From Phyto melanocephala (Eukaryota > Arthropoda > Insecta > Diptera > Rhinophoridae), in assembly GCA_941918925.1 (NCBI GenBank), contig OW799235.1, positions 20,344,701-20,408,700 of the forward strand: a stretch of 64,000 nt of DNA, written 5' to 3'. Under the pieces are notes generated by a model. It made no database searches. It was not told where the DNA came from and saw only the letters and a program-made list of their open reading frames with translations. Positions 23,690 to 34,109 of this stretch are shown here, in pieces. The first letter of the stretch is position 1, and every line of letters begins with the position of its first letter. The position numbers and the translations under genes were made by a program.

Positions 23690-24620
23690 TATATTCACTA
23701 GCCACCCAACGCTCATGGTAAATCCAATGATATTCTCCAGCTTACACTCCGAGATATCGCCCTGATCATCGAGAAAACGTTTACCGAACCACTTAACTCT
23801 GTAGTTCTGCAGTCTCGGGCAGTGACAGACAATGTGCTTCACAGTTTCTCACTCACAAATCCTAAAATAATTCGGAGTGCTGCGATCCCATATACCAATA
23901 TTAGCTCTCACTGAACAATGTCCCGTTATAATCCAAATAGTGGCCCTTAGACTTATCCTACGCATGTCCAGGAGTAATGTAGAGTACGCCGAGTTCAACT
24001 TGGGCCATTAAGCCCTCGACACTCTGCAGTTTCTTCTGTTTCTCCATGTCCGATATCAACCCTAGAATTCGCTAAAATAGTGGCCGATTAGTGGTTTTAC
24101 CATGTTCGCTTCATACGTTGAACATAGTGCCGATCCACTATGCTTAAGTTTGTCAGAAATTTCATTGTTGACAACTTCATAGTGCTCTGGTATGCAACAC
24201 AATCTGAAATGGAAGAGGCCATAATGACAAAATATCTCTTCAAGGGCTTGAGCTCCACTTGACCATTCACGTAAAGAGCAACCTCTCAATCTCTCGAAAT
24301 ATGTTTCATTATGAAATCCTTTACCCTAAAGATGGCCTTAGAACACACTACAGATATTAAAAAATCTAGTTGTCTTGGTAATATTCTACCACATTTTATA
24401 GACACCTGCTCGTGTGCCTATAAAATTGTACATGTTTTATACAGTCCGTCGGATCCGAACTAACAATTCCTTTCCGAGATTTTTAAGGGAGATGCTGTAT
24501 TAAAAGTGACCCCTGTGACCATATAGTTCGTCAGATTTTCCTCACATCGAACCTAATCCCGGAAACCAGTTTCCTATACAATTCTGGCGTGGCCCAACTT
24601 CGACTGATCTAGTATTTATC
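23690..24620 (-). pseudogene. LINE tail: RNase H and zinc-knuckle region
   Basis: The reverse strand reads the C-terminal part of an RNase H-bearing LINE through frame changes. From 24600 downward: a block MVTGVTFNTASPLKI resembling the ITGA...TP.AAL region after the RT. Then at 24062-24289 IPEHYEVVNNEISDKLKHSGSAL, equal to the usual WVPGH.G..GNE.AD.LAR.GS of RNase H. Then about 23880-23690 KHIVCHCPRLQNYRVKWFG, the terminal Cys/His knuckle (H..CxCP). Stops and shifts are frequent. The 5' part is missing. Confidence 0.65.
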
Positions 24621-24654
24621 CTTCACCCAAAATTTTATAGGTACGGTATCGAGA

Positions 24655-24933
24655 ATGGTGTCCAACTTAACAAACAGAGAAACATTAATTAAAACTGTAT
24701 TGGCATACTCATTAGTACCCGATCACATATTTGATTTAAATAGCAATATGTGTCCATCTTTCCCTCCGGCAAAAAACCAAAATTTTTCTAGTAGAACTGC
24801 CAACATAAGTATCTTCTTTCGACATCCTTATAGAGGAAATCTGTATTTAAAGGTTTATGTTAAAATCAATGAAGAAATAGCATCAAACCACACAAAAAAT
24901 ATCGCGGCACAGATTCTTAGTGATTTACAGTAA
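24655..24933 (+). CDS. Open frame of 92 codons, unknown, doubtful
   Basis: The frame runs from ATG in GAGAATGGTG to a TAA. The translation is of mixed composition, not a repeat shadow (for example FDLNSNMCPSFPPAKNQ, FFRHPYRGNLYLKVYVKIN). I recognise no family. It follows directly after the antisense LINE tail. It could be chance, a transposon scrap or part of an exon. There is no visible promoter or splice context that decides. Confidence 0.2.
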   Translation: MVSNLTNRETLIKTVLAYSLVPDHIFDLNSNMCPSFPPAKNQNFSSRTANISIFFRHPYRGNLYLKVYVKINEEIASNHTKNIAAQILSDLQ

Positions 24934-25030
24934 GATGATTTAAGAGAGCAAAAAAATTCATAATTTTAAAAGTTAAGACTTAGAAAAATTGAGGATAAAA
25001 TCAAGGAAAAAAGGCAGACCTTTGTAATAA

Positions 25031-25338
25031 AGGCTATAATACACGCATGTTTTTTACATCTGACTTTAAAATTTGTGAGACATATGTAAATCCGCATGTC
25101 TGTCAAAATTTTACTTTTACGCTGACTGCTTTGCAGCAGCAGAGATTTCTGCCAACTACTGATGTCACATGTTTTGACAGAGGAAAATAGAGCGCACTCT
25201 AATTAAAATTTTGTCAGATGTCTCAACACATGTTTTTTTTACAGAAGTAATGTTTTAAAGGTAACACACGACATGTTTGTATTAGCAGTGGAGAATTTGA
25301 CAAGTCAGATGTAAAAAACATGCCGTGTATTAGCTCCT
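25031..25338. mobile_element. 308-bp MITE with long inverted ends and TAA duplication
   Basis: Left end AGGCTATAATACACGCATG then TTTTTTACATCTGACTT; the right end in reverse complement is AGGAGCTAATACACGGCATG then TTTTTTACATCTGACTTG. TAA flanks both sides (25028-25030, 25339-25341). Inside, CTGTCAAAATTTTAC is answered by TTAAAATTTTGTCAG, so most of the element can fold back. The 3-bp TAA duplication suggests a PIF/Harbinger-type source. No coding. Confidence 0.75.
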
Positions 25339-25341
25339 TAA

Positions 25342-27478
25342 GAAAACTTAAAATATAAATATTAGCTATTAGAAAAAATGTGATAAAATGTACTAAAGGT
25401 TAACTGTTTTTTGTTTATTAGTTTTTATTAGTTTTATTTGTGTTTTTAGTTTTAAAGTATTTGAAAATTTCGAAAAGAGTATAACAAAAAATATTAAATG
25501 TTTTACGTAATTGCTTTCTTGGGACTAAATATTAGAAATACCATAATGTATTTATGGTTGCCAAATTGAGTAGTTACGAGTTTTTTTCTTTTCCTTTCTT
25601 TTTCTTTTCTTTCGCTTTTGGTCATTTTTTTTTTCTTAGGCGTTAATGCTTTTAGTTTTATTATTTTCAAAACTATTATTGGATTTGCTTCAGTATTTGT
25701 ATTTAAATCAAAAACAAGTCAACAAAGTAGACACATTTAATCATTTGTGCTCCCACTGTAAACTATAATATTCACGGTTATCATGTATTCCACAATGTAA
25801 AAATTTTCGAATAAATTTCGTATTGTAAATTAAATGTGAATGAAATGACATACCTGGTGAACAATTGTTTTATTGACAAATTGTCAAAATATTTCACATG
25901 TGGGCTACTAGTATTTGTTGGATTTTTTTAAAGCAGGCAAAGCCACAAGTATTTTTCTTGGAGCTTTAAAATTTTGAAATTTTCACGAAACCAATTGCTC
26001 ATAAGTTCGAAAGTTTCTATGTGGAATTTAATTCATGATAACTGTGATTATAATAACTACAAATAATTTAAAAAAAAGATTCCGCCATTTATGCAGATAT
26101 AATTGTTATATGCTGTGCATATTGGAACTTTTACGTCACGCAACCTTACGCAGGGATAAATACGTCATGTAATAAAAAATTGTGCGAAAACCGTTATATT
26201 TATTTTATTATTTTTGGAAAATACTAAGGAATTGCTTAATTTGTATATGTGGACTTTTGACAATATAACTAAAGTCAAGTTAGGTAATTTAAAAAATATT
26301 AAACAATAATCGTAATATGTTTACACGAATCGGTCTCGCATTATTTTTTTAAATTATTTATTTCTGTAATTTGTTGATTGTTTTTTTCTCTTTTTTGTTG
26401 CTCTTCTAACAGATTTAAAAATAAGAAATAAGTTGTTTTGTCAAAAGTCCACAGATACACAGACACATGCCAACATACTTAGATACCCTTACTTCGAATG
26501 ATGAAGGGTATTAGCACTGTAAGTGAAGTTGGAATTTTCTTCTTAATTTTGCACCCCTTAATGGCACTGAACGGCATGTGGTGCTAATGAATGAAATCAA
26601 GGTTTTTATTGTACAAGTTTTATCAGCTGGATTCTATAGGTTTAACTTTTCTTAATATAGTGTGTAAATGTATGTACGTATGTGCGCTGTTTATTTGTGT
26701 ATGGTATGTTTGTTATGTTGGCTTTTGGTGTACACAACGGTAACGGAAATAATGAAGTCAAAAAATAATCTTATAAGGATAAAAAAAACCGACAAAAAAG
26801 TCCTGATTTTGTTAAGTGATTTATAGGCAGTCGAGTTGGGGCTTCTGCTTTTACAGGCAGGAGTTGTGGCGTAAATGGCACGAATTGTGAGTGGGAATTA
26901 AAAGATATTTTCATAACAATAATTAATTCCGAAAATAAAAGATTGTAGTAGAACTGGGTAAAAAGATTTTACTTAAATATTTAATTTGCATGCACTAATA
27001 ATTTGTGAGGGATTATTTGTAAACTTTAAAGTGGTTTTTATTACAGAGTTCTTCTAGGAAAGTAGAACTGATAAATTCATAAGAAAATTGTGTAGAAAGT
27101 GTGAATCTATTGAAATTAACTTTAATAAATATCGCGCTTAAGGTAAAAAAATTTACTCAAATGTTTTAAATTTTGTGGAATAGTGCGAACAGAGATATTC
27201 ATTTACGCTCGGTTGTATGAACTTATTCGGATGAGTAAAGTAGAGATGAAGAATTTTTATTTAATTTTATTATTTAATTTTAATATTTTATATTTATTTT
27301 TTTATTTTCAATTTGTTTGTTATTATTGTAAATAATGTTTATAAATGCATTCGGTTATAATTATTTTGCAGAACATTTTTTCTGTATATCCTTTTATAGG
27401 GTGATTCTTAGACGAATAGAATTTCTGATAAGAAAAACTATAAAAAAATTGTCATACTAATGAAGAGTATTTGGCTTA
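25342..27478. other. AT-rich DNA without a recognisable gene
   Basis: A palindromic ATACCCTTAC...GATGAAGGGTAT at about 26485-26512, followed by TAGCACTGTAAG, looks like a remnant of family B ends. Pyrimidine-rich runs (TTTCTTTTCCTTTC) lie near 25580-25630. Nothing else is assignable. Confidence 0.45.
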
Positions 27479-27480
27479 TA

Positions 27481-28361
27481 AAGGGTGTTTTTTTAAGCCC
27501 GATAGAACTTGGAATTGTAAAAAATTACACAAAAAATTAAATTGTAATCAAAATTTTTTTTTATTCGAAAGATCAATACGTGACATTAACATTTGAAAAT
27601 GATTTCGGGCATATGGGCACCGCGGCTCTTCTTGACGAAGCGCATTCTGGACGTTTATGTTTTATCGCAAAATTGTGTTCAGCGATGAGGCGCATTTTTG
27701 GCTTAACGGGTTTGTTAATAAGCAAAATTGCCGCATATGGAGCGAGACCAATCCACAAGAGACCCTACAGACTCCATTGGTGGCATCATCGGACCTTATT
27801 TCTTCAAAAATGAGGCCGGAGCTCGCGTTACGGTCAATGGAGATCGTTACCGCACCATGGTCAATGATTTTTTGTTTGAAAATATGGATGACATTGATCC
27901 GGAGGAGATGTGGTTTCAACAGGATGGCGCCACGTGCCATACGGCGAACGCAACCATCGACTTATTGAAATCAAAATTTGGCGATAAAGTAATTTCGAGA
28001 AATGGACCTGTCAATTGGCCTCCAAGGTCGTGCGATTTGACACCTCTCGATTATTTCCTGTGGGGCTACGTGAAGTCACTGGTTTATGCTGATAAACCAG
28101 CAACAATTGACGCCTTGGAGGCCAGCATTGTTCGTGTTCTTCGTGACATACGGCCAGCAGTGCTCGTAAAAGTGGCCCAAAAATGGACGTCCAGAATGCG
28201 CTTCGTTAAGAACAGCCGCGGTGCCCATATGCCCGAAATCATTTTCAAATGTTAATGTCACGTATTGATCTTTCGAATAAAAAAAAAATTTTGATTACAA
28301 TTTAATTTTTTGTGTTATTTTTTACAATTTCAAGTTCTATCGGGCTTAAAAAAACACCCTT
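27481..28361 (+). mobile_element. Snapback mariner-type element M2 with 175-bp inverted arms
   Basis: 881 bp flanked by TA (27479-27480, 28362-28363). Ends are AAGGGTGTTTTTTTAAGCCC and its complement. The arms 27481-27654 and 28187-28361 are about 97% identical in inverted orientation over some 175 bp. The right arm contains the end of the transposase gene. The left arm is therefore an antisense copy of that gene end, and it replaces the true 5' end (promoter, start codon and DNA-binding domain are missing). This is the kind of end-duplication made by aberrant repair during transposition. It is readable as a foldback element that keeps both transposase binding ends. Confidence 0.85.
27657..28255 (+). 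pseudogene. Mariner-type transposase, catalytic core only
   Basis: Catalytic part of an IS630/Tc1/mariner DDxD transposase. First block IVFSDEAHFWLNGFVNKQ at about 27673, second EMWFQQDGATCHTA at about 27907, third PPRSCDLTPLDYFLWGYVKS at about 28021. 36 residues lie between the second Asp and the third (…SCD). The end is RGAHMPEIIFKC at 28255. A frameshift or small deletion lies near 27775, between NPQETLQTPL and SIGGIIGPYFFKNEAG, about where a VTVWCG block is expected. The N-terminal ~170 residues with the helix-turn-helix are absent. The frame from 27728 to 28255 is otherwise intact, so decay is recent. Confidence 0.85.
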
Positions 28362-28439
28362 TACAACAACAACATTAAAAATCGTGCTGATTTATTTCCA
28401 AGGTTGGCGCTCTGTTTGTTAAACTTATATGCGGATAAT

Positions 28440-28592
28440 CATCCATATGGGCAGGTAATACGCAATGCTATGGATTCAAATTAAACTCGTATTTAGAGTA
28501 TAATAAAAGTGTTTGCCGCTGTAGACGTGGGACAGAGGACGCCGACTTATCGATCGAGCACTTCGACGTCTTCCCGTGTACTTCTTGGAAAA
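28440..28592 (+). pseudogene. LINE C-terminal knuckle fragment (doubtful)
   Basis: The translation contains VCRCRRGTEDADLSIEHF and FPCTSW, close to the C..C...E....HI.C.CP knuckle that ends R1/I-type LINEs. It is only about 30 codons and runs straight into a mariner relic. It could be chance. Confidence 0.4.
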
Positions 28593-28594
28593 TT

Positions 28595-29250
28595 TAGAGG
28601 AAAAATCTTGGCCTTAATGCGTATAAGATCCAACTGGTAGAACAAATAATTGATTACGCTGTGGTTCGGTGAATGGACTGAAAAAATAAAATGGGTCGTG
28701 GACCAAATTTTTATAATCCAATCATCTTCGTTATTGTTTCTGGTTTATGGCCATGTTAACAACCATTTTTGGAGAGAAAATTCTCTTGTTACTCTCGAAA
28801 AAATCAATGTTGTATGCGTTTTACATACTGAAAGCGTTATTGGTCAATTTTTTGTTTAAATCTAAAAGCGCTGCCAACATTAGCGAGAATGGCGAATGCT
28901 ACAGGCAACTTATATGTGATTTTTTTATTTCCCCTATCATTGCAAATCATTTGAAGGAGAAATAGTTCCAACAAACTTTTGGTAACCGAATTATCTCGAG
29001 ATATGGAAATGTGAACTGGTTCGTGTGATTTGACAAATTTTGACAAATTTTTGTGGGAGTACGTCTAATATATGGTCCATGCTGACAAGACAGCAAAGAA
29101 TGATTGATGAAAAGACTCGATGCACTATTGACAAAATAAGACCGGGTATATTCGAAAAAGTTGTGAAAAATTGAATCGACAGGAAGTTGTTCATAAGGCA
29201 CAGTCGCTGAGGCCAAATGGCAAAACATTTTTTCTTATATTAGTTCCATG
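28595..29250 (+). pseudogene. Mariner-type transposase relic M3
   Basis: Starts with LGLNAYKIQLVEQ (about 28605), the block that precedes the catalytic domain. Then NFYNPIIF, VYGHVNNHFWRENSLVTLEK and TESVIGQFF (about 28700-28855), GECYRQLICDFFISP (about 28888), GNRIISRYGNVNW (about 28981), YGPC/ADKTAKN, IRPGIFEKVVKN (about 29140) and a worn RHS...HFF end. Frames change several times; the catalytic Asp blocks are destroyed by point changes and small deletions. It begins only a few hundred bases after element M2 but belongs to a more decayed copy. Confidence 0.75.
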
Positions 29251-31560
29251 ATATTTATCAGCTAATAAAAAACACAAAATTTCTGCATTTTATCAATATT
29301 AAAATATCATTAATATCTGATACGATATTCTGACTCTAAGCAATTACTTTATTCAAGGTTTAAAGTGCCTCAATTAAGCTGATTTAAGCTGTGGTTACTT
29401 CGCTATATAATCTGCTACCAATGACTTGATTCTAAATTCAGAGAGAGAGAGAGGGTGAGAGTGAGAGAGAGAGACAGAGAGAGCTGCACGTCACTCGTTG
29501 ATTAGATGGATGATTCACAATATCGGATCGGTATTTCTTTTAATGCTAATGGGAATGTTTTTTTTCGGGATAAAATTCAATTGCTTCAAGATGTTCATGT
29601 AATAGAAATAAGTAAGACTCGTTTTTTAAAACCTCTTGTGTTAAAATTTTGTAGTTTACTTAACTGTCTATTTATATAACCGATTGGCTTAAGAATTTAA
29701 CAAGGACCTTAGCATTTTAAATCTTCATCTTATTTGCCTGACTAAGTATTTACTTAGTATCTTGAGAGCAGCCTGAATTGGCAACAGCTCCAAGTTTTGT
29801 AGATAAGCATTTTCACAGCCTGTAATAATTATTAACTTTTACTCGTATCAGGAACAATCAATTTGACTTTGTTGCCAGTTTTCTGTACCTTATAACTTTG
29901 GCTTTCCAAATTTTTTGTTTAATCTCTATCATAAGATTGATTGTTTCCATGTGTTTAAATTCTACTATCTTTGTCGGCTTAACTTAAAAGAAGATGTTAA
30001 ATGTAAATTTTATTTAAGTCCTTTTTTTTAATTCTTACGAATGTGAATATATTATTATGATTCAATATATATACATATTAAGGATTCCATTGTACTTGTT
30101 CTCATACTTCTTTCTACCTTCTAATCCTCTTCACTAAGAATTTTCCTGTGATTTTATTATTATCTACCTGTTCCTTGGCAAGACAATATTTGCGATGATG
30201 GCAGTGTTACAGTGTTACAAAAGCGATAACGGCATGTCTCTGTGGGTTTATATTTTCTATGGATGAACTGGGTGTGTATGGAAATTTTGTCAGTAGATGT
30301 TAGAGCAATGATTTTGCTCACTTCATGTCACCCACATTTGCTGAATGAAATTAAGATAAGCGAGGATGTGTGTGTGTGTGTGTGTGAGTGAAAAAGACAT
30401 CATTCTTTTGTGTAGTAGGGTAGATAATAATATGCAAAATTTGTTTTTTTTAAAGCAAAAAGAAACATGAAATTATTTTCTTCTATTTCAGATAAATAAA
30501 TGACAATATTTATTCATAGTTGAGTAAATTTTATAAATTTTCATGCCACTAAATATCAGATATTGTATTGATATTTGCAAAAAAATTCTTTAAATTGAAA
30601 AGTTTGCAATTACAATTTTAATACAAAAATGGAAAGTTTGTCGGAAAATTATTTATCAAAAGTTTTCGTGTATGAAACTATGCTTCTTATTTCCACAACT
30701 ATAAAATTAACATCTAAAGGGATCTAACCCTCATTTCTATTGGGATTTTTATTGCCTTAACAATAAAAATGTATTTAAAAATTTGTTAAATATAAGGATT
30801 TTTTAAGGTTTAATTTTAGGATCCTTTTAAACTGTCTCATGGTATGAATATTACATTAAAATATCTTATTCCTACTCTATGTTCTTTAATAAAAGGCAAG
30901 AAAAATAAAATGTAATCGTTTTTTTATATCTTTTAAATGTGATTCCATTAGTATTTTTTTCTTTACAGTTTTTGTTGATGTCTTTGTTTTGCTGTGAATA
31001 CAAGACAGCTACAATTTCATGTCTGTATTGTTTTTAGTATCAATTGCTACAAGTGTTTAGAAACTGCTTTAAATGGGAGAAGAGACAATAAAATTCCCAA
31101 ATGTTTTGTCAACAACAATTAATAAAAGTAAACATTCATTTGGAAAGAAACTAGGGCAAATAGAAAGTGAAGGAATTTGTTAAGATGTCTCTAAAATCTA
31201 TTCTATTGGAAGAAAGCGATATTTAATACCAAGCAAAAACAAATTAAGGATTTAAATTACTTAGATATTTTTGCTACATGACTCCATAATGATATTAAAT
31301 TAAAGAGCACTCAGCTACAAGGGCTTGAGCCAGAATATTATTTCTATGTATAAATCTCACAGAAATCTGTTTTCTTTACTTATTAATTTAATAATTTCCT
31401 ATTAGGGTGGTCAACTTTAACTAATTTTAGCTGGATCTCAACTAAATGCAGTTCTTTTGAAAATAAAAATAAAGTTTTTAAATGCGTGACTCCCACTCTA
31501 AAGAGAAGAAAGAGTAATTAAATAGTAACTGCTTCATTTTTAATTGTATCCTAAGAATAA
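29251..31560. other. AT-rich DNA with two microsatellites
   Basis: (GA)n with interruptions at 29439-29484 and (GT)n at about 30367-30386. No coding signal or transposon was recognised. Confidence 0.5.
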
Positions 31561-32085
31561 TATAGGGTGGACCAAGAATAACCATACGGTTTAAAAATTT
31601 AACAACTTTTCCGTTTATTTAATTTTGTATAGTTTTTTTTTAAGATTATATAAATAACACCTGGAGAATAAATAATGAAATGAGTGATTCATAACTGAAC
31701 AATAGAATTTTATTATTTAAATGGCTCCACGAAAAGCCCCCCAATGAAATAACGCCCAAACGAAAAATGAAATATTCCCCAAATTTTTTTCATACATTTT
31801 TGGGTGTTATTTCATATGAAATAACTCCCAATTTTTTTGGGCCGTCTTTCATTTTTTTTGGAAATTATTTCATTTCTCATTTGGGGTTTTCAAATTATGA
31901 AATAATCTCCAATGAAATAATACCCAACAAATTTTTAAATTCGGGGCTTGTTTCATAGCGTGTATAATTTGGGTGATATTTCATTTTGTATTCGGGGGTT
32001 ATTTCATTTTTAAAGCTTTTGGTTTTGGAGGTGCTTGTAAATAAATTATATAAAAATAGGCCTTTTACAAGAAAAATTTTAGCCT

Positions 32086-32331
32086 GTGAATATATTACAA
32101 TATCTTTTTAAATACATAAATGATAACGTTCTGGATTTGGATGGTGCGACCTTCGTGACAGACTACGAAATTTGTCTACGGACGGCAATAATGATTGTTT
32201 TCTCTAAATCAAAAGTAATCGGTTGTTGGTTCCACTTTTGCCAAGCAGTAAGGAGGTCCATAATAATAAAGTGTAACCAACTGGCAGCATTTGTACATAC
32301 AACGTATATTTTCTCCATTTTGATTTCATGA
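32086..32331 (+). pseudogene. MULE transposase domain fragment
   Basis: An open stretch of 81 codons reads DLDGATFVTDYEICLRTAI then VFSKSKVIGCWFHFCQAVRR. This matches the MULE transposase core: a T-D-Y/F-E block containing a catalytic Asp, then A..VFP.A...GCWFHF.QA..R. The preceding catalytic part and the FLYWCH-like DNA-binding domain are missing, and the frame stops at 32331. A typical full MULE transposase is several hundred residues, so this is a small residue of the gene. It lies on the plus strand between the two subterminal repeat regions. Confidence 0.75.
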
Positions 32332-32941
32332 GCAACCATTTTGTTTTTTTTACCATTTCTTACGTTTAATGTATTAAGTTTATTATTTATGTATGTACAT
32401 GAAAATAATTTTTTGGTAGTTGGGTTTCAAAAATAAATATATTGGAAATATTAAACAATTCTTTGTCCATACTTCCTCACATCTCCATTACAGAAAATTA
32501 CTGCCTTCTTTACAATATTGTAACTGTAATAACGTCTCCATGAATTGGATTTTCAAGCCATTCGTAAAGTTTTAGGATAGTTCGTTGGTGGTTGATCTGA
32601 TATTGCTTCAGTCGTATAAGGGAAATTTACTGCACTGGACTTAGTTCATTTACAAAACCAAAAGTAGTCACTATTAAACGAGCTTTGTATGTTCTTTCAC
32701 CAAAAAAAAAAATTGATTTTAAATGCTGGCACACTTTCAAAGTTGCATATATCCTTATTATGAAGAAGACGCATGCGGGCCTCCACACAATTTATATTAA
32801 TAAATTTGCGATTTTGCTGTTGGTCCATATTGACTTCATGAAATCCTTAATGAATCTGACTCTTTTATGAATTTTGGGCATAATTTAATTTTTGTTGCTG
32901 ATGGGGTTTATTTCATTGGGGGTTATTTCATTTTCATCATT

Positions 32942-32969
32942 GGGAGTTATTTCATATGAAATAACTCCC
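32942..32969. repeat. Perfect 28-bp palindrome in MULE subterminal region
   Basis: GGGAGTTATTTCAT followed directly by its reverse complement ATGAAATAACTCCC. The opposite end of the element has the same palindrome with one mismatch (31802-31829). It is composed of two head-to-head copies of the subterminal motif. It may be a high-affinity transposase site (inference). Confidence 0.8.
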
Positions 32970-34109
32970 AAATATTGGGGGTTGTTTCGTGTTCGCTTTG
33001 GGGTTTATTTAATTTATTTTTGAATGTAATTTCATTCACTGTTTTGGGTGTTATTTCCAATTTTTTGGGGTTTGCTTCATTGGGGATTGTTTCCTGGGCG
33101 TTATTTCATTGGGGGGCTTTTCGTGGGCCATTTAAATTTGCGATAAATTGTTCTAATGCAAGAGCAGTTCGTGGACATTTTAACATCTGTGAAGCAATGA
33201 TTCATTGCTTAGGTATTCGTTAACAACAAAATGGCACCGAAAATAATTTGTTTCAAACCGTTAGACCACCTTTAATTCGCACGGTGGAAAATATTGAACA
33301 TGTAAGACAAAGTGATAATGAAACCCCAAAAAAATCTATCAGAAAAACGCCTCCTCAGTAAGAAGAGCTCATACTACTTCACATTTCTAACAGATTTACT
33401 GTTTCCCCATATAAGGGGCAATTGATGTAAGAATTAAAATTTGCAGATCATCGGCAACGTCTAAAACTTGTAGTTAAATACTAAACTTGGCCAAAATAAA
33501 ATCCGATTTATTGTGAATCTGATTATTAATGATTAAGCTTGTTTTCATTTGAATGGCTTTGTCATTAAGTAGAACTGTAGGTGCTTAAAATCCAAAAGCA
33601 ATTCAGTAATGCACCCAATTGGTATACGGTATGTTGTGGCATAACATCTGAAAATATCATAAGGCCTTACTTCTTCAAAAAATTAGGGTGGAAATGCTAT
33701 AACCGTGAATCGGTTTATGATAGAATTTTTTTTTTACGTTCAGAGCTGAGATGTGGTTTAAGTAGAATGAACCCCCTGTCCACACTGCCCGACACGCAAT
33801 GGCAGCTTTAAGTGAAATTTTTAAATAGTGAAAAATTTCAAGAAATTTAAAATTAATTGGCCATCGTATTCGTCATCACCCGCCTAGTTTCTTGGGGTTA
33901 ATTGAAGAGACTCAAGACCAATATTGTTTCAGGAATTAAAGCGCTACAGTCACAAAATTTTAAAAAATGTTATTGAAAATGCTTTAAAATGAGTTGTGCA
34001 GTTAAAAGTAGGGACCATTTTAATGGCATTATTTTCTATACTTCCATTTTGTCTATTTTATAATCATAAAATAAAACAAAATAAATATATATAAACGGGA
34101 ATATTCTAA

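Larger units (their letters stand above)
31723..33129 (+). mobile_element. Mutator-like (MULE) element, 1407 bp
   Basis: Inverted ends GGCTCCACGAAAAGCCCCCC and, from the right in reverse, GGCCCACGAAAAGCCCCCC; both continue AATGAAATAACGCCCA, about 35 bp in all. The 8-bp target duplication ATTTAAAT flanks it (31715-31722, 33130-33137). Both subterminal regions (31740-32020 and 32900-33110) are packed with variants of TGAAATAAC(T/C)CCCA in both orientations, including near-identical palindromes at 31802-31829 and 32942-32969. The centre encodes a MULE-domain scrap. The element sits inside the first part of mariner relic M4, so it is younger than that copy. Confidence 0.8.
31561..33990 (+). pseudogene. 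Mariner-type transposase relic M4, split by a MULE
   Basis: The 5' part (31561-31722) starts AGGGTGGACCAAGAATAACC, a plausible inverted end, and has a start codon at 31678 followed by SDS, a stop, then LNNRILLFK. The 3' part (from 33138) continues in the same frame with FAINCSNARAVRGHFNIC, i.e. the first helices of the DNA-binding domain. Next come VRPPLIRTVENIEHVRQSDN, KSIRKTPPQ, PYKGQLM.ELKFADHRQRLK, FEWLCH (for FHLNGFV), CCGITSENIIRPYFF, an ARHAMAALSEIF block and a worn WPSR.PSFLGL. Removing the insertion plus one 8-bp duplication restores one frame across the junction. Many stops exist elsewhere. Confidence 0.85.

Noticed and set aside
27573..27940. Antisense frames across the M2 transposase
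   Set aside because: They arise from the inverted arms and the codon bias of the true sense frame.
31561..31590. AGGGTGGACCAAGAATAACC as a confirmed mariner inverted end
   Set aside because: Only the left side is seen; I found no matching right end near 34000, so it is mentioned within the relic but not listed separately.
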